Made by a program: the position numbers and the translations under genes. Below are positions 9,635 to 20,938 of a DNA stretch of 64,000 nucleotides, in pieces. The stretch is from Dactylonectria macrodidyma. Taxonomy: Eukaryota > Ascomycota > Sordariomycetes > Hypocreales > Nectriaceae. The DNA is taken from contig JAGMUV010000015.1 in assembly GCA_020744425.1 (NCBI GenBank), positions 806,001 through 870,000 on the forward strand, written 5' to 3'. Below the pieces are notes generated by a model. It ran no database searches. It was not told the origin of the DNA and was given only the letters and a program-made list of their open reading frames with translations. The first letter of the stretch is position 1, and each line of letters starts with the position of its first letter.

Positions 9635-11936
9635 CTACTTGTCCTTTCCCATATCACTAAATATGCCTTTGAATATCCTTGCAATTGACGACCTGCTTTC
9701 AAATGGTGGCCAGAAAACGCAGATGAACATGCCAACCCACACCCAAATGAAGCTCATGACGCACCATCCCTTGAAGCCAGCTCGGGAAAAAGTCCAAGAG
9801 GATCCAAATAGTGTGTAGGGAACAAGCAAGACAGCCACCAAGATGAATATTGCGTTCGCTACGATGGCGAGTCGTGTGGCCTTTTTTATTTCTTTGTGGT
9901 CCATAGGCTCGATAAAGGGGCTGCCACTTTGGTCTGAGAGTTCTTCATCCATTGCTGTGCCGGTTTGCGGAGTGGTTTGCGACTCAACTTGACCAATGTC
10001 TAGGCTTTCGATATTGCCCGTGCCTGGTCTATTCGATGTTGACGCAACTGGCTTTTCAGTAAGCATGTCAGGCTGGGCCTTCGATCCACTAGCATCCGCA
10101 TTCTTTCCTTCAGACACTCTGATACCCTTGATTTTCGCATCGCGAGCGACGGCTTCTGGGTCAGAGCTGGAGTATTTGGCAGGGAACACGAAACTGAGTA
10201 CGATGGCAAGCAACAATCCAGTCATGACCGATGTGACATTGCCTGCGAGAGCGTTCAAAGGCTCTCCAGAGGTGTGGACGTTGATCGTTCCGTTGCGTCG
10301 TTTGGTAACGACGAACCAAGCCGTCAGACCAGAGGCGAGGCCGGCCCAGGGAGAGGCGCACGTCGCTACCCAGGACATTCGTGGCCAGAGAAGAACCAAG
10401 GCCACTGGGAAGACGCCCCCGCCGACGATAACACCGAGAACTGTGAGAATCCATGTGAGGTCGATGGATACAGCATTCAGAATACAGCAAAATCTAGTTA
10501 GGGTGCGTCAGAAACTGGAGCAACGGCGATGGAAAGCTGTGAGTTGAGTTGGACTTACCCAGCCAAAAGGGAGGCGTAAAGCAGAATACCGCCGTGAGAG
10601 ATGTTGACTAGTTCAGTGCTAGACGCTCGTGGCCGAATATACGTCTTGTAGATATCAAAGGTCAAGAGAGAACTAGCCGCGATCAATTCCGCACTCGTCG
10701 CAGATGTGACGGCCATGAACAAGAGAAGCAGCATGAGCCCAGCACCTCCTTTCCCCAGGATGGCAATGGCTGTTGCAGGCGCGCTCAGGCCGGCACCGTT
10801 TTGAGCTGCAGTCAGTGGTTCGGGATACGTGGGAAACGACGGGTTGGCCGTGAGAGCCACGCAGCCGAGGCCCATGGCGGTGGCAAAGCCGAATGGGATA
10901 CCGTACCAGGCAATGCCACCTGCGATGTATGCCTTTACTGACGTGTGTGGTTGCGAGGCAATAGCACGCTGCCAGTAAGCCTGATCTAGCCAAACGTTGG
11001 CGAAGCCAGCAATCAAGAGGTCTGAAGCAACTGTTAGATCTAGTTCACGTCTCCCAGTTCTTCGACGGGGAATACATACTCCAAGCAAAAATCAGCCCGT
11101 CGACAGAATGAAACGTCAGATAAGAGCCATTGTGGTTCCGTTCAACAGGCATTTTCTCCGACGCCTCAACGAGCAGGTCGTAGAACCCATCGAGACCGCC
11201 AAGCGGCCCGCTGGGCTCATAGACTGTGAAACCAAAGACGAGAATGGCAATGTACAGAATCACCGTGTGGGTGTAATCGGCAATGAATGTGCTCCTCAGA
11301 CCACCAGAAACGACGTACGCGGCCACGACGAACGGGATGAGCCAACAAGCAGCATAGACATTCACACCAGACAGCGCAGCGACGACTTGGCTGCCTCCGA
11401 GAACGAGACAGGACCCGACGAGCATGTTGGTAGCCATACCGAAGAACCAATACGACAGGTGCGCGAAGCGCCCATGCCGACTTAGTACAATCTCGGGAAA
11501 GGTATGCGCGCCCGGTGCGTGGGCCTTGATTTTGATGGCGATCAGACCGAACAGGAGGATCTGCAGCGTACCGTTTGCTGCGTACCACATGCCGCCGGAT
11601 ATGCCGTAGCTGTAGGCGAATGTCGACGAGGTTAGAAGCGTCGCGGACCATGTCCAGGAAGATACGATGCCAGTAGCGATCAAGCCGGGCTTGACGGAGC
11701 GAGAAGCCGTGTTGAATTCTTCTGCGTTGCGTGTCGAGAATGCCGTGTAGCGGTTTTGGAAGTATGTCAAGGCAAGCCTGGCAGTTACTCGTTAGTTATC
11801 AATGCAAACATGAGAATAGAGTCTGGCAGACTCAATAGGGTGGATCGACTTACATGAAAAGGGCAAAGAAGCCGCCGATGCCAACAACAATGCCATAGCC
11901 GAACCCCTGCGAGAGGACTTCGAGACCAGACGCCAT
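9635..11936 (-). CDS. DUR3: DUR3-type urea/proton or sodium symporter
   Basis: Four exons (11854-11936, 11080-11777, 10559-11021, 9635-10493) give 700 aa, the usual length of fungal DUR3. The start MASGLEVLSQGFGYGIVVG leads directly into TM1. Family hallmarks are RNAEEFNTASRSVKPGLIA, the SSWTWSATLLTSSTFAYSYG helix, MLVGSCLVLGGSQ, FIADYTHT and DQAYWQRAIAS. About 15 hydrophobic segments fit the solute:sodium symporter fold. A hydrophilic loop (about residues 520-610) precedes the last helices. The protein should sit in the plasma membrane and import urea at low concentration. It is divergent from an amidase gene across a 710-bp promoter with GATA-type sites and a 20-bp repeat array, which suggests a shared nitrogen regulation (inference). 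Intron boundaries restore phase exactly. Confidence 0.93.
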
Positions 11937-12646
11937 GTTGGATTGCTATTTGTCGACCAGAACTCTTGTGTAGATAGTTTCACACTTTAATGCCGACTGG
12001 TAGACACAGAGGTAGATAGGTTGGATACCATTCGGATTTGTTCCTAGTTCCCCACGACTTGGCGCCTTAATTATATTCGTCTTAAAACAACCCCGCAAAA
12101 GATAAGGTTCAACTCGTTACCCCCAAACCCCGGGGAACGATAGGCTGGAATAAAGTTCGACCCCAACTTGCAATCAACGGCGCTTGTTGATGGTTAGAGT
12201 AGCGCTGATCTATTGGAGGCTTTTGGAGTCATTTGGAGCATTTCGAGGATATTCGGAGGATCTTACGATTTTTGGGGGCTTTCGATATCTATCGGGGGCT
12301 TGTGGTGTCGATTGGAGGCTTGTGATATCTATTGGAGTCTTCTAATACCTGTTGGAGGCTTCTGATATCTATTGGAGATGTTGAAAATCGATGGAGGCCT
12401 TCAAGACTATTTGGAGGTTTGTGAGATCATTCGGAACCCTTAAAACCTGCTTCAGTTATCTCGAGTTGTTTGGGGTACGTTACACTGCAGGAAACATTTC
12501 GGAGTAACTTGGCCGAGTTGCTTTCCTGAACTAGCATTAGCGCAAATCAATGACATGCAAGATAAAAAGAGCAACACCGAAGATTTGCACTTGGTAATAG
12601 AGGTAGTCAATCCTTAGCACCGCTCACAGATTATCCAACTAGCAAA
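11937..12646. promoter_or_regulatory. Divergent promoter of DUR3 and amidase 1
   Basis: This 710-bp interval separates the start codons of two divergent nitrogen-related genes. HGATAR matches (the AreA/NIT2 GATA-factor consensus) occur at 12014 (AGATAG), 12100 (AGATAAG), 12138 (CGATAG), 12289 (as CTATCG) and 12560 (AGATAA). By chance I would expect about two in this length, so the enrichment is modest. The 20-bp tandem array at 12211-12430 lies in the middle. Control by nitrogen catabolite regulation is an inference. Confidence 0.5.
12211..12430. repeat. Degenerate 20-bp tandem repeat, about 11 copies
   Basis: Eleven consecutive units hold a register of 20 bp almost without slippage (unit starts 12211, 12231, 12251 and so on to 12371, then 12391 and 12411 with one-base drift). 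The approximate consensus is ATTGGAGGCTTSTGATATCT. ATTGG, the reverse complement of a CCAAT box, is exact at 12212, 12311, 12331 and 12371, with one-base variants in most other units. A GATATC palindrome recurs in three units. The array lies 275-494 bp upstream of the DUR3 start codon and 217-436 bp upstream of the amidase start codon. I found no similar array elsewhere in the window. Confidence 0.85.
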
Positions 12647-14605
12647 ATGTCTCCCGCCTCTAGCAATGAAATGTCATCCTGGCAGTTGGCAGCTGCACAA
12701 AAACGCCAGTCGGTCAATGATCTCATTCCACCGGAATGGATCCTCCCTGTTGCTCTACCACCCGCCGACACACAGAAAGATGTCACGGGTACATACATCC
12801 GTCAGTTTCTGTCAGACGTCGAAGTCCAGTACACCGAAACAGGAGCATCGGAAATACTGCGACGCGTCCATGCCGGCGAGTGGAAGGCTCGCGATGTGCT
12901 CGAGGCCTTTTGCCATCGAGCGGCGCTTGCGCATCAAATGGTCAGTCCCGAAGACCCTCCAGCTTGCACGTTGCTCTTCTATAGCTTATGCATGTTGATC
13001 TGAGATCCTGTTCCTAATCGTGATGATGAATAGACCAACTGCCTCCACGAAATATTCTTCGAAGCCGCATTGGCCGATGCTCAAAAACTTGACGACCTTT
13101 TCGCAGAGACAGGAAAACCAGTTGGTCCGCTGCATGGGCTCCCCATCAGCCTCAAAGACCAGTTCCACATCAAAGGCGTAGAAACAACCATGGGCTACGT
13201 CGGCTGGATTGGAACCTTTGAGGGAGCCAAAGGCACAGGCAAGGAAAAGGTTCACGAGAGCGAGCTTGTGCGTGAGCTGAGAGAGCTCGGTGCGCTGCTG
13301 TATTGCAAGACGAGTGTCCCACATACGCTCATGGCCGGCGAAACGGTCAACAACATCATCGGATACACGCCAAACCCGAGCAACAGGCTTCTGTCGGCTG
13401 GTGGAAGCTCAGGAGGAGAAGGGGCTCTGATTGCACTCCGTGGAAGTCCCCTGGGGGTCGGGACAGACATTGGAGGCAGCATACGAATTCCTGCAGCTTT
13501 CAACGGACTATACGGGCTGAAACCCTCGGGAGGACGGCTTCCCTACAGAGGGATGGCAAACAGCATGGATGGCCAGAGCTCCATTTTGAGTGTCGTTGGC
13601 CCTTTGGCTGCGTCCGTCGAATCACTCAAGGTTTTCATGGAAGCGGTGCTTGGCACAAAGCCGTGGTTCCATGATCCGCTAGTGTTGGAGCTTCCGTGGC
13701 GAGATTCGATATTCCAGCACGCTCTGAACAGCGACAAGCCAATGGCGTTTGGGGTTTTACTGAAAGATGACGAGGCTTCAGTCCAGCCACCCGTTTTCCG
13801 TGCTCTTCAAAAAGTTGTTGACGCGGTGAAGAGGTTGGGCCACGAGGTCATCGAGTGGAAGCCACCTAGTCATAAACGGGCAGTTGAACTGGCGGTATGA
13901 AATCTCCAATCACCATTTACCTCAGAATGATCTGTCTAATTCAGTTCAGTACGATATTTGGACAGCTGATGGAGGTCATGACGTGCACAAGGCATTCTCG
14001 CTCTCGAAGGAGCCCATTGCAGATCAACTCGCTCGGACTTACGGTCAAGAACCAATTGCCGAAAAGACGGCATCTCAGATTGCAGCCACCAACATAGCGA
14101 AACGCGACTACCAGACCCAATACATGGAATACTGGAACTCCACGTCCCAGCTGACAGAGACAGGCGAGCCTGTAGTCGCAGTGATCGCTCCCGTAGCGCC
14201 ATATGCGGCAGCGCGGCCTGGGAAATATGACGCTTACAGTACGCTGCCAACTGTTGAGCTGAAAAAATTAACTACAATCGGTACTGATTATGCTTAGGTT
14301 ATACCATATTCGCCAATGTCCTTGATTACTCTTCTGCAGTGATTCCAGTCACGACTTGTAACCAAGACATTGACTTGTTCAATAAGGGCTATGTCCCATT
14401 CAGCGCCCTGGACGAGCAGGTGTGGAAAAACTGTAAGTCCAATTACGTCTAGATTGCTTTTGGCTCATGTACGAAATTCTAATGTCTGACATTAGATGAC
14501 GCAAATGTCTACCATGGCGCTCCAGTAAGTGTGCAGCTGGTGGGGCGACGTTTGGAGGAAGAAAAGGTTCTAGGTTTAGTGATGAGAATTTCAAGAGAGT
14601 TGTAG
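12647..14605 (+). CDS. Amidase signature family hydrolase (amidase 1)
   Basis: Five exons (12647-12940, 13034-13894, 13950-14238, 14298-14432, 14496-14605) give 562 aa, normal for fungal acetamidase/general amidases. The Ser-cisSer-Lys triad is visible: Lys139 in GLPISLKDQF, cis-Ser223 in AGGSSGGEG and nucleophile Ser247 in GTDIGGSIRIPA (numbering from my model; roles by analogy with FAAH). The C-terminal YDANVYHGAPVSVQLVGRR is the usual substrate-pocket closing motif. No signal peptide is seen, so it is probably cytosolic. It hydrolyses a carboxylic amide to acid and ammonia; the substrate is unknown. It is divergent from the urea importer DUR3, which fits a role in scavenging amide nitrogen. 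It shares its first (phase 0) and last (phase 1) intron positions with amidase 2 at 38.9 kb. Confidence 0.92.
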
Positions 14606-15263
14606 GAATCGAAACGACCTAGGGTAGCCAGCATAGCAGGAACAAGATCAGCATAAACCCACTACGGAACTGACTGAATCTACCGGGCGGCTTGAGCCTA
14701 GGAAGGATTGTACAGACAGGCAGGAGAATTCAGGCAGAAAAGACAGTACTTCCAGGGTAGCAGGGCTACTGCAGCATGTAGCCTGCAGCTAGAAAAACAA
14801 CGCACAAGACTGTAAAAATCCAGCAACGTGTCCCTTATCTGCGAGACGGGCTCGATGTCCGACTACATAGTAATCTATTATTCCTGATCCCTTGCATGAC
14901 TCCCCGGAAAGTCGTTAGCTAATGGCTCGGCCCGCCTGAGGTCGCGTTACCTAGGTAGGTCCGGAGGGTCGCGTTGCTCCGGGCAACCACGACGCTCCTG
15001 ATTGGCCATTTCGTTGCTGATTGGCCCAGGCCGCTAATGCCCAAAATACAACCCGCCTGCATCCAGCCATCTTCCTTGACGATGCAACACGACGCGCCGC
15101 ATGAACCAAATTTCTGGTAATATTTGCTCTGGCTCAGACCATGGGACCGACCAACACGTAGAGCATCTTTTACTGTTTTGACGAACCGATTTTTGAATCG
15201 CCCCTTCGACGCAATCGCTAACTCGACTCCAACGCGCCCATCTGTGTGCAAACAACAACAAAC
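14606..15263. promoter_or_regulatory. MPS1 upstream region with paired inverted CCAAT boxes
   Basis: This holds the 3' flank of amidase 1 and the promoter of MPS1. Two ATTGG (inverted CCAAT) boxes lie in repeated CTGATTGGCC contexts at 15001 and 15020, 19 bp apart and about 245-265 bp upstream of the MPS1 ATG. A repeated GGTCGCGTT lies just upstream (14940 and 14967). No gene is apparent; open frames on the minus strand overlap the MPS1 coding region and look like shadows. Confidence 0.45.
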
Positions 15264-18004
15264 ATGGCGACAGCTTCGCCTACACCCATGGGCAACGGCC
15301 TCGTCCGGAGGACCTCCCAACGACAAGCTCTCCGACGACTGCCCTCGAGGCCGGCGGTGAACCACAACGACAGCTATCAGAGCAGCCATGCCGGCGCTGC
15401 TCCCAACGGCAACTATCAGCCACAGGAGCGGCAATTCCACGACGACAGCTCCGAGGATGAGATCCCGGTACCCATGAAGCTCAGCGCCCTCACCAAGGCG
15501 CTACTCAATGGCGGTGCTCCTGAGCAGGCTGAGCGCCCGCCCTCGCCCCCTCGAACTCGACGACGTACGAGCGCATTGAACGCGTCGACATCGTCGGCGA
15601 CAGAAAACCGACGACATCGCAGGTCTGGAAGCGTGCAAGTCCAGGATGGCAAATCCTCAAGGCCCGTCAGCCCTGCTGCGAGCCGGGAAGCCAGTCCTGT
15701 CAGGAGGAGAGTGGTTCGACTTAGCAACACGCCTCAAAGTCTGAACCAGATGAAGCCTGTCAAGCGACGATCGACCTCAATGTCTCGGTCAACACAACTT
15801 TCACGGCCCCAAAGCCGCCCCGGTTCTCGGGACAAGTCTTTAGACGAGAAGCAAGAGTCACAACCCGATGTCAACACACCTTCCCAAGGCGGGCGTGTTG
15901 TCCGAATTGCTGCCGGGTCCTCCGGCAACCGAAGCCGGCTTGGCTCCACGGGCCCGTCGTCAGGGCGGTCCAATGTGTCCAACATGGAACGATCCATGAT
16001 TGACAAGTCCGCTCTTGACATGGATAATGGGCAACCCGAAGAGCCTGTCGAGCCTCTGACCGTGGCTCGCAACCCACCGCCTTTCAGCTACGGCAGCGTT
16101 TCACGCTACCCATCAACCGGCAACAGGACGCGACCAGAAGACAATGCCAACCTGCAGAATTCAATGCGACCCAAGCGAGTTGGAAAAGTAGCTGGAAGTT
16201 TCCTCAGCGGCCCTGCTCGTCGAGGCCGACGTAGGCAGAGCGAAGAGGAGGATGAAGAACACGCCGAGGGCGAGGCCATGGTGTCGAGCCAAGAGCCCGA
16301 AAGCCAACCCGGCGAGGACCCTGCTGCTTTCTATGGAGATGGAATCCGGAACTTCAACTCAGGAAGCCCGGTTAGCGGAAACGCCGCTGCCAGAGCCGTT
16401 CACCGGAGAAATGCGTCAAATCTTAACCTGCGCATGGGGTCAGCGAGGCCATCTCCTCGCGAGAACTCTCCTCGTGACCGTTCCTCCCGGGAACCGACCC
16501 CAGAAGTAGTATCTATCCCAGAGGCAGCACGCGCACCCGAGCCTGAGCAAGAACCGGAGCCCGAGCAGAGGGAACCTGAGGAGATTCACTACAGGCTTCC
16601 CGCAGCTCGTCCTGAGATGCCGTCTCGACGCGACCAGGAGAACGAGGTCCCTTCTAGTTACAAGCGGTCCAAGGCTTCGGTTGACCAGATTCTCGAAAAA
16701 GTGCCCATGCGCCCAATGAGTGCAGACATTGGCCCGATAAGGATGGCGTCGCCAGAAAGGAAACCTCTCGCCTCTGTGGCAAAGAACACGCCTCGTCGAC
16801 AGGCTCCCCCTCCTCCACCAAAGATGTCTGTCTTGGAAGCGGCAACGGCGACTGCTGGTGCTGCCGCAACGGGCCCTGCTAAACAGAGACGAAACATTCT
16901 GCGAGTCAATGGCAATGCCTACACCCGATTGGATTGCCTTGGTCGAGGTGGTAGCGCCAAGGTCTACCGCGTGTCTGCAGAGAATGGCACACTGTTTGCC
17001 CTCAAGCGGGTTGCGCTGGAGAATGTGGACCAGTCCACTCTCCGGGGATACCAGGGCGAAATCGAACTTTTGCAAAAGCTCAACAAGGTCGAGCGTGTCA
17101 TTCGACTGCACGACCATGAGCTCAACTCGGAGAAGAAGGTGCTTACTTTGGTGAGTCCCCTCAATGCTACTTCTGGTGACTGCCTGCTAACTTTCCACAG
17201 CTAATGGAGATGGGTGAGCTGGATATGAATAAGCTATTGGGCACACGACACAGCTCGGAAAATGCCAAGTTCGACCCAGTCTTTGTACGGTTTTACTGGA
17301 AGGAGATGCTCGAGTGTCTGCAGGCGGTCCATGAGCATGATATTGTCCACTCCGACTTGAAGCCCGCCAACTTTGTCCTGGTCAAGGGTCAGCTGAAGCT
17401 CATCGACTTCGGCATCGCCAACGCCATCCAGACGGACGAGACTGTCAACGTCCACCGCGAAGCCCAGATCGGTACACCCAACTACATGTCGCCCGAGTCC
17501 TTGATCGACTCAAACAACCCCCGAGGTGGACGAATGCCCGGCCACCAGAAGCTTATGAAGCTCGGCAAGCCCAGTGATGTCTGGTCTCTCGGCTGCATTC
17601 TTTATCAGATGGTCTATGGCTTCACTCCATTTAGCCATATTTCCAATCAATTATCGAAATGCCAGGCTATTATTAACTGGAACCATCCTATCGATTTCCC
17701 CTCCCACGGCATGGGCGGTGCTCCCGTCCCACCGTCGCTTATCCGCACCCTGAGGCGATGTCTTAGCCGCGACCAGCACATGCGGCCTACCTGCGAGGAG
17801 CTGCTCTACGAGACGGACCCCTTCCTCTACCCTGTGGAGCTCACCGACAAGGCGTTGCCGATGGACGAGGAGCTGCTTGGCAGAATCATCCAGAGCGTCG
17901 TCTCGAGGTGCCGCGAGCGAATGCCCACCGAGGCGGAGAGCGTGAGCGTTTGGCCACAAGCCTACTGGGCCAGCGTCAAGAAGGCCATGGCGAGTAGGAA
18001 TTGA
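15264..18004 (+). CDS. MPS1: MPS1/TTK-type dual-specificity protein kinase
   Basis: Two exons, 15264-17150 and 17201-18004, give 896 aa. The first ATG (MATASPTPMGNG) was chosen; the frame extends upstream only to a GTG. Residues 1-550 are disordered, basic and Ser/Pro-rich with KLSALTKALLNGG near 75. The kinase domain is about 553-840: CLGRGGSAKVYRV (glycine loop), ALKRVALE (catalytic Lys), EIELLQKL (helix C Glu), HSDLKPANF (catalytic Asp about 681), LIDFGIA (DFG about 698-700) and QIGTPNYMSPE (activation segment/APE equivalent). The cysteine-free HSD and the VNVHREAQIGT segment are typical of Mps1. The kinase acts at kinetochores in the spindle assembly checkpoint and in spindle pole duplication. 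The intron falls in the hinge region just before LMEMGELDM. Confidence 0.95.
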
Positions 18005-18475
18005 GGCGACGACGACGATCTAGCACGACTTGGGCAAAGTTTTGTCTTGAAATGAACAAAAGTGATGACGGTTTTTTCTGTTTGGAATTCATTGGGAAAG
18101 AGAGGCAATTATTATAGCTTGGTGTTGGGGAGCATTGTTCTTTGTCTTTTTTTCATGTGACTAAGGATTACCCCATTCTTTTTTATATATATTCAGAACC
18201 CGGGACTTGCTCGGGCTTGTTATTAATTGGATGAGACGTGGATAGAGATTGGAGTTAGGCTAGTCGCCTCGCATTTTCTAGCGAGTGTACGAATCAAAGC
18301 ATCTTTCAGCGGCTTGACACATCAGACATGAGAATTGGGAACCCATTGGCTTGCAAAGAGTGCTTTATTATTGTACAACCAGCTGCAAGCTGGTAGATGG
18401 TACAGAGTCTGGTTTGACTGTTTTGTAAACGTCCATCAACGTCTTCTTCATTTATCCTAGTCGAACCATGTTTTT
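18005..18475. other. Convergent 3' flanks of MPS1 and bL21m
   Basis: This AT-rich interval of 471 bp lies between the convergent ends of MPS1 and the bL21m gene. It contains T-rich tracts (18,145-18,190, including TATATATATTC) that could serve in 3'-end formation. No gene is seen. Confidence 0.55.
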
Positions 18476-19117
18476 TTATGCTTCAATATCCTCTAGGTTG
18501 TTGATGTTGAGCTCCGAGATCCTCAGGATGGTGTATCGGTGCTTGCTCTTGGCCTGCCTCGACCGCCGTTGCCTCCGCTTCTTCTTGATCTTGATGCGCA
18601 GAGGCTCCGACTCGGTACCCAATACGGTGGCACGACACTCGAAGACTCGCTCGTCGATGTGCGGGGCACCCTTCATGGTGTAGTCGCGGCTGCCGAGGAC
18701 GCTGGCGCGGTTGAGGCGCAGGACGTCACCGGGCTGGACGCCAGGGATGCGGAACGGTAGGCGGACCTGGTCACCCGCGCGCACGAGGTAGGGGAAGCCG
18801 TGGACGTGGACGGTGATGTAGTGGCCCGGCTGGGCGGCTAGGAAGGGGAGGAGGTTCCGGACCGAGTCTGCCACGGGCTTCGGCGGGGGCGCCGGGTGGG
18901 ACTTCTTGAAGGCCAGCGGCCGGGGTTCGCGGTCCGACGGGTTGGCGGCGTTGTTTGGGTGTCGCTGCTCCGGAAGCACAGCGGCGGACTCGACGATGGG
19001 CGTCGTGGTGGTGAAGGCGCGGGCGGCGGTGGCGCGGATCGGCAGCAGGAAGCTCGGCGGCAGGCGCGCGACGGGAGCTCGGAGCTCCAGAGCGGAGCGG
19101 AGAAGGGCCCTGCTCAT
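18476..19117 (-). CDS. MRPL49: Mitochondrial ribosomal protein bL21m
   Basis: Intronless, 213 aa, starting at the ATG at 19115-19117; the frame extends further only to a TTG. The N-terminal 60 residues are rich in Arg, Ala and Ser with few acidic residues, as in a mitochondrial presequence. From about residue 95 the bL21 fold is recognisable: YITVHVHGFPYLVRAGD, the PGVQPGDVLRLNRASVLGS segment, then a basic tail KIKIKKKRRQRRSRQ. The last segment is HRYTILRISELNINN. The protein belongs to the large subunit of the mitochondrial ribosome. The yeast counterpart is Mrpl49. It shares a 307-bp divergent promoter with NSA2, another ribosome-related gene. Confidence 0.92.
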   Translation of the reverse strand: MSRALLRSALELRAPVARLPPSFLLPIRATAARAFTTTTPIVESAAVLPEQRHPNNAANPSDREPRPLAFKKSHPAPPPKPVADSVRNLLPFLAAQPGHYITVHVHGFPYLVRAGDQVRLPFRIPGVQPGDVLRLNRASVLGSRDYTMKGAPHIDERVFECRATVLGTESEPLRIKIKKKRRQRRSRQAKSKHRYTILRISELNINNLEDIEA

Positions 19118-19424
19118 GTTCGACCGCAGTACCGTTCCGGGCGCGGGCAATTGGCTTGGTTCAGAGGGTATGGGCAGCGCTCAGCCGTGAGGGTCCATTG
19201 CGTGGTGTTCGAAAAAGTTGACGATGTTCGGACACTGCAAAGCGGTCGGATAAGCGTAGCCCCGGGTTCCGACTACCGACCGCCTTCTTCCTTCCAGGTA
19301 CCCACTCGCCGTTTCTGCGCCGCCTCCCGATAAACCGCCGCTTTTTTTTTATCGGCTGGGGAAATTTCAGCTTCACATCCCCGCCAGTACAGTCCAAGTC
19401 CCTTACCTGGGCAACACCGCAAGC
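19118..19424. promoter_or_regulatory. Bidirectional promoter of bL21m and NSA2
   Basis: Only 307 bp separate the start codons of the mitochondrial bL21m gene and cytosolic 60S assembly factor NSA2. A T-rich tract followed by ATCGG (CTTTTTTTTTATCGG, near 19,340) is the most conspicuous element. Joint expression with growth is an inference from the shared promoter. Confidence 0.5.
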
Positions 19425-20268
19425 ATGGTATGCACGACGAATTGTGTTTTCTCATGTGAATAGTTATGATGCTAACGATGCCCTACAGCCTCAGAACGAG
19501 TATATGGAGAGGTGGCGCAAGCTGCACGGCCGCCGTCTCGATCATGAAGAGCGACAACGCAAGCGCACCGCCCGTGAGGGACACAAGGCCTCGCAGGATG
19601 CCCAGAACCTCCGCGGTCTCCGGGCCAAGCTGTACCAGAAGAAGCGCCACAACGAGAAGATCCAGATGAAGAAGGCCATCAAGGCGCACGAGGAGCGCAA
19701 CGTCAAGACGGCCGACGAGAAGGAGCCCACGACGCCCATGCCCGCCTACCTGCTGGACCGCTCCAACCCGTCGACGGCCAAGGCCCTGAGCAGCGCCATC
19801 AAGAACAAGCGCGCCGAGAAGGCGGCCAAGTTCGCCGTTCCCTTGCCCAAGGTGCGCGGCATCAGCGAGGAAGAGATGTTCAAGGTGGTCAAGACTGGCA
19901 AGAAGACGCACCAGAAGTCGTGGAAGCGCATGGTCACCAAGCCGACGTTCGTCGGACCGGACTTTACTCGCCGCAACCCCAAGCACGAGCGCTTCATCCG
20001 GCCCATGGGTCTGCGCTACAAGAAGGCCAACGTCACCCATCCGGAGCTCGGCGTCACGGTGCAGCTGCCCATCATCAGCGTCAAGAAGAACCCGCAGAAC
20101 CCGCTCTACACCCAGCTGGGTGTCCTGACCAAGGGTACCGTCATCGAGGTCAACGTCAGCGAGCTGGGTCTGGTGACGGCCGGCGGAAAGGTCGTCTGGG
20201 GTCGATACGCCCAGGTGACCAACAACCCGGAGAACGAGGGCTGCATCAACAGCGTCCTGCTGGTGTAA
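19425..20268 (+). CDS. NSA2: Ribosome biogenesis protein NSA2
   Basis: The first exon is just the ATG (19425-19427). A 61-nt intron follows (donor GTATGC, branch GCTAAC, acceptor CTACAG), and exon 2 is 19489-20268, giving 260 aa. The splice yields [10 protein letters not shown], which matches the invariant Nsa2 N-terminus; using an unspliced ATG gives an unrelated start. The protein is highly basic and has the [12 protein letters not shown] helix, the [15 protein letters not shown] segment, the [20 protein letters not shown] block, and a C-terminal beta-barrel like that of eS8 ([16 protein letters not shown]). Its length is close to the 261 aa of yeast Nsa2. It acts in the nucleolus/nucleoplasm in pre-60S maturation and 27S pre-rRNA processing. 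Confidence 0.95.
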
Positions 20269-20938
20269 TCGAGGAGTTTGCCCTCACGGATGATTTGATA
20301 ATTCAGAATGCATGTAAAGGCGTCTGGGCGTTTTTGCGGTAGTTGGAAAAGGAGGCTGCGACATGGGCTTTTTCACACCAAGGGTGGCATGTCGACTGAA
20401 GATTCCCGGTTGCGATGAAGAAGACACACACTCGAGGCCATGGGTGGCCTGCTTTTGCTTCCCGGCGTGGGGTTTCGAAAGGATGAGACAAAAGACTATA
20501 TCACGGTCATACATAGAATACCTAGGTAGTTATATGCTGAATGTCGAGATGCTCGATTGCTGCATTTCTAGAGTTGTGCACAAGTCCTGTGGATTGTTGA
20601 TCTTATTTGCTTATATCTTGCCTGAATGATCATAAAATTATACTGTAATTAGGTGGCGCATGCATGATTCAATCCCACCATTCGAACTTGCGTGCCTGAC
20701 GCAGTTGACGTGGTTCTTGGGGGGCTGGCGGCGATTCAGGTCCTTGCGAGAAGAGACTTCCACGGCGTCTCCGGATCCACGACGCAGACAATCAGCTGCG
20801 TCCTTGGATCTATTGGGCCTCGGTGCTATTTTCTTCGAATTGGACCAATTTATGACCAGCCAGACTTGGAAAGATTTCCAGCTCTTTCTGAAAGAGAGAG
20901 GCGAAACTGTGAGATACCGGGGACAGCCGCAGCGCGCC
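20269..20938. other. Intergenic region 3' of NSA2
   Basis: This holds the 3' flanks of NSA2 and of the minus-strand DUF8040-like ORF. Frames on the minus strand (20,638-21,090) overlap that ORF in another register and show none of the DDE catalytic motifs expected if a Harbinger transposase continued here. Nothing else is recognised. Confidence 0.5.

Noticed and set aside
16440..17117. 225-codon minus-strand frame
   Set aside because: It is antisense to the MPS1 kinase domain.
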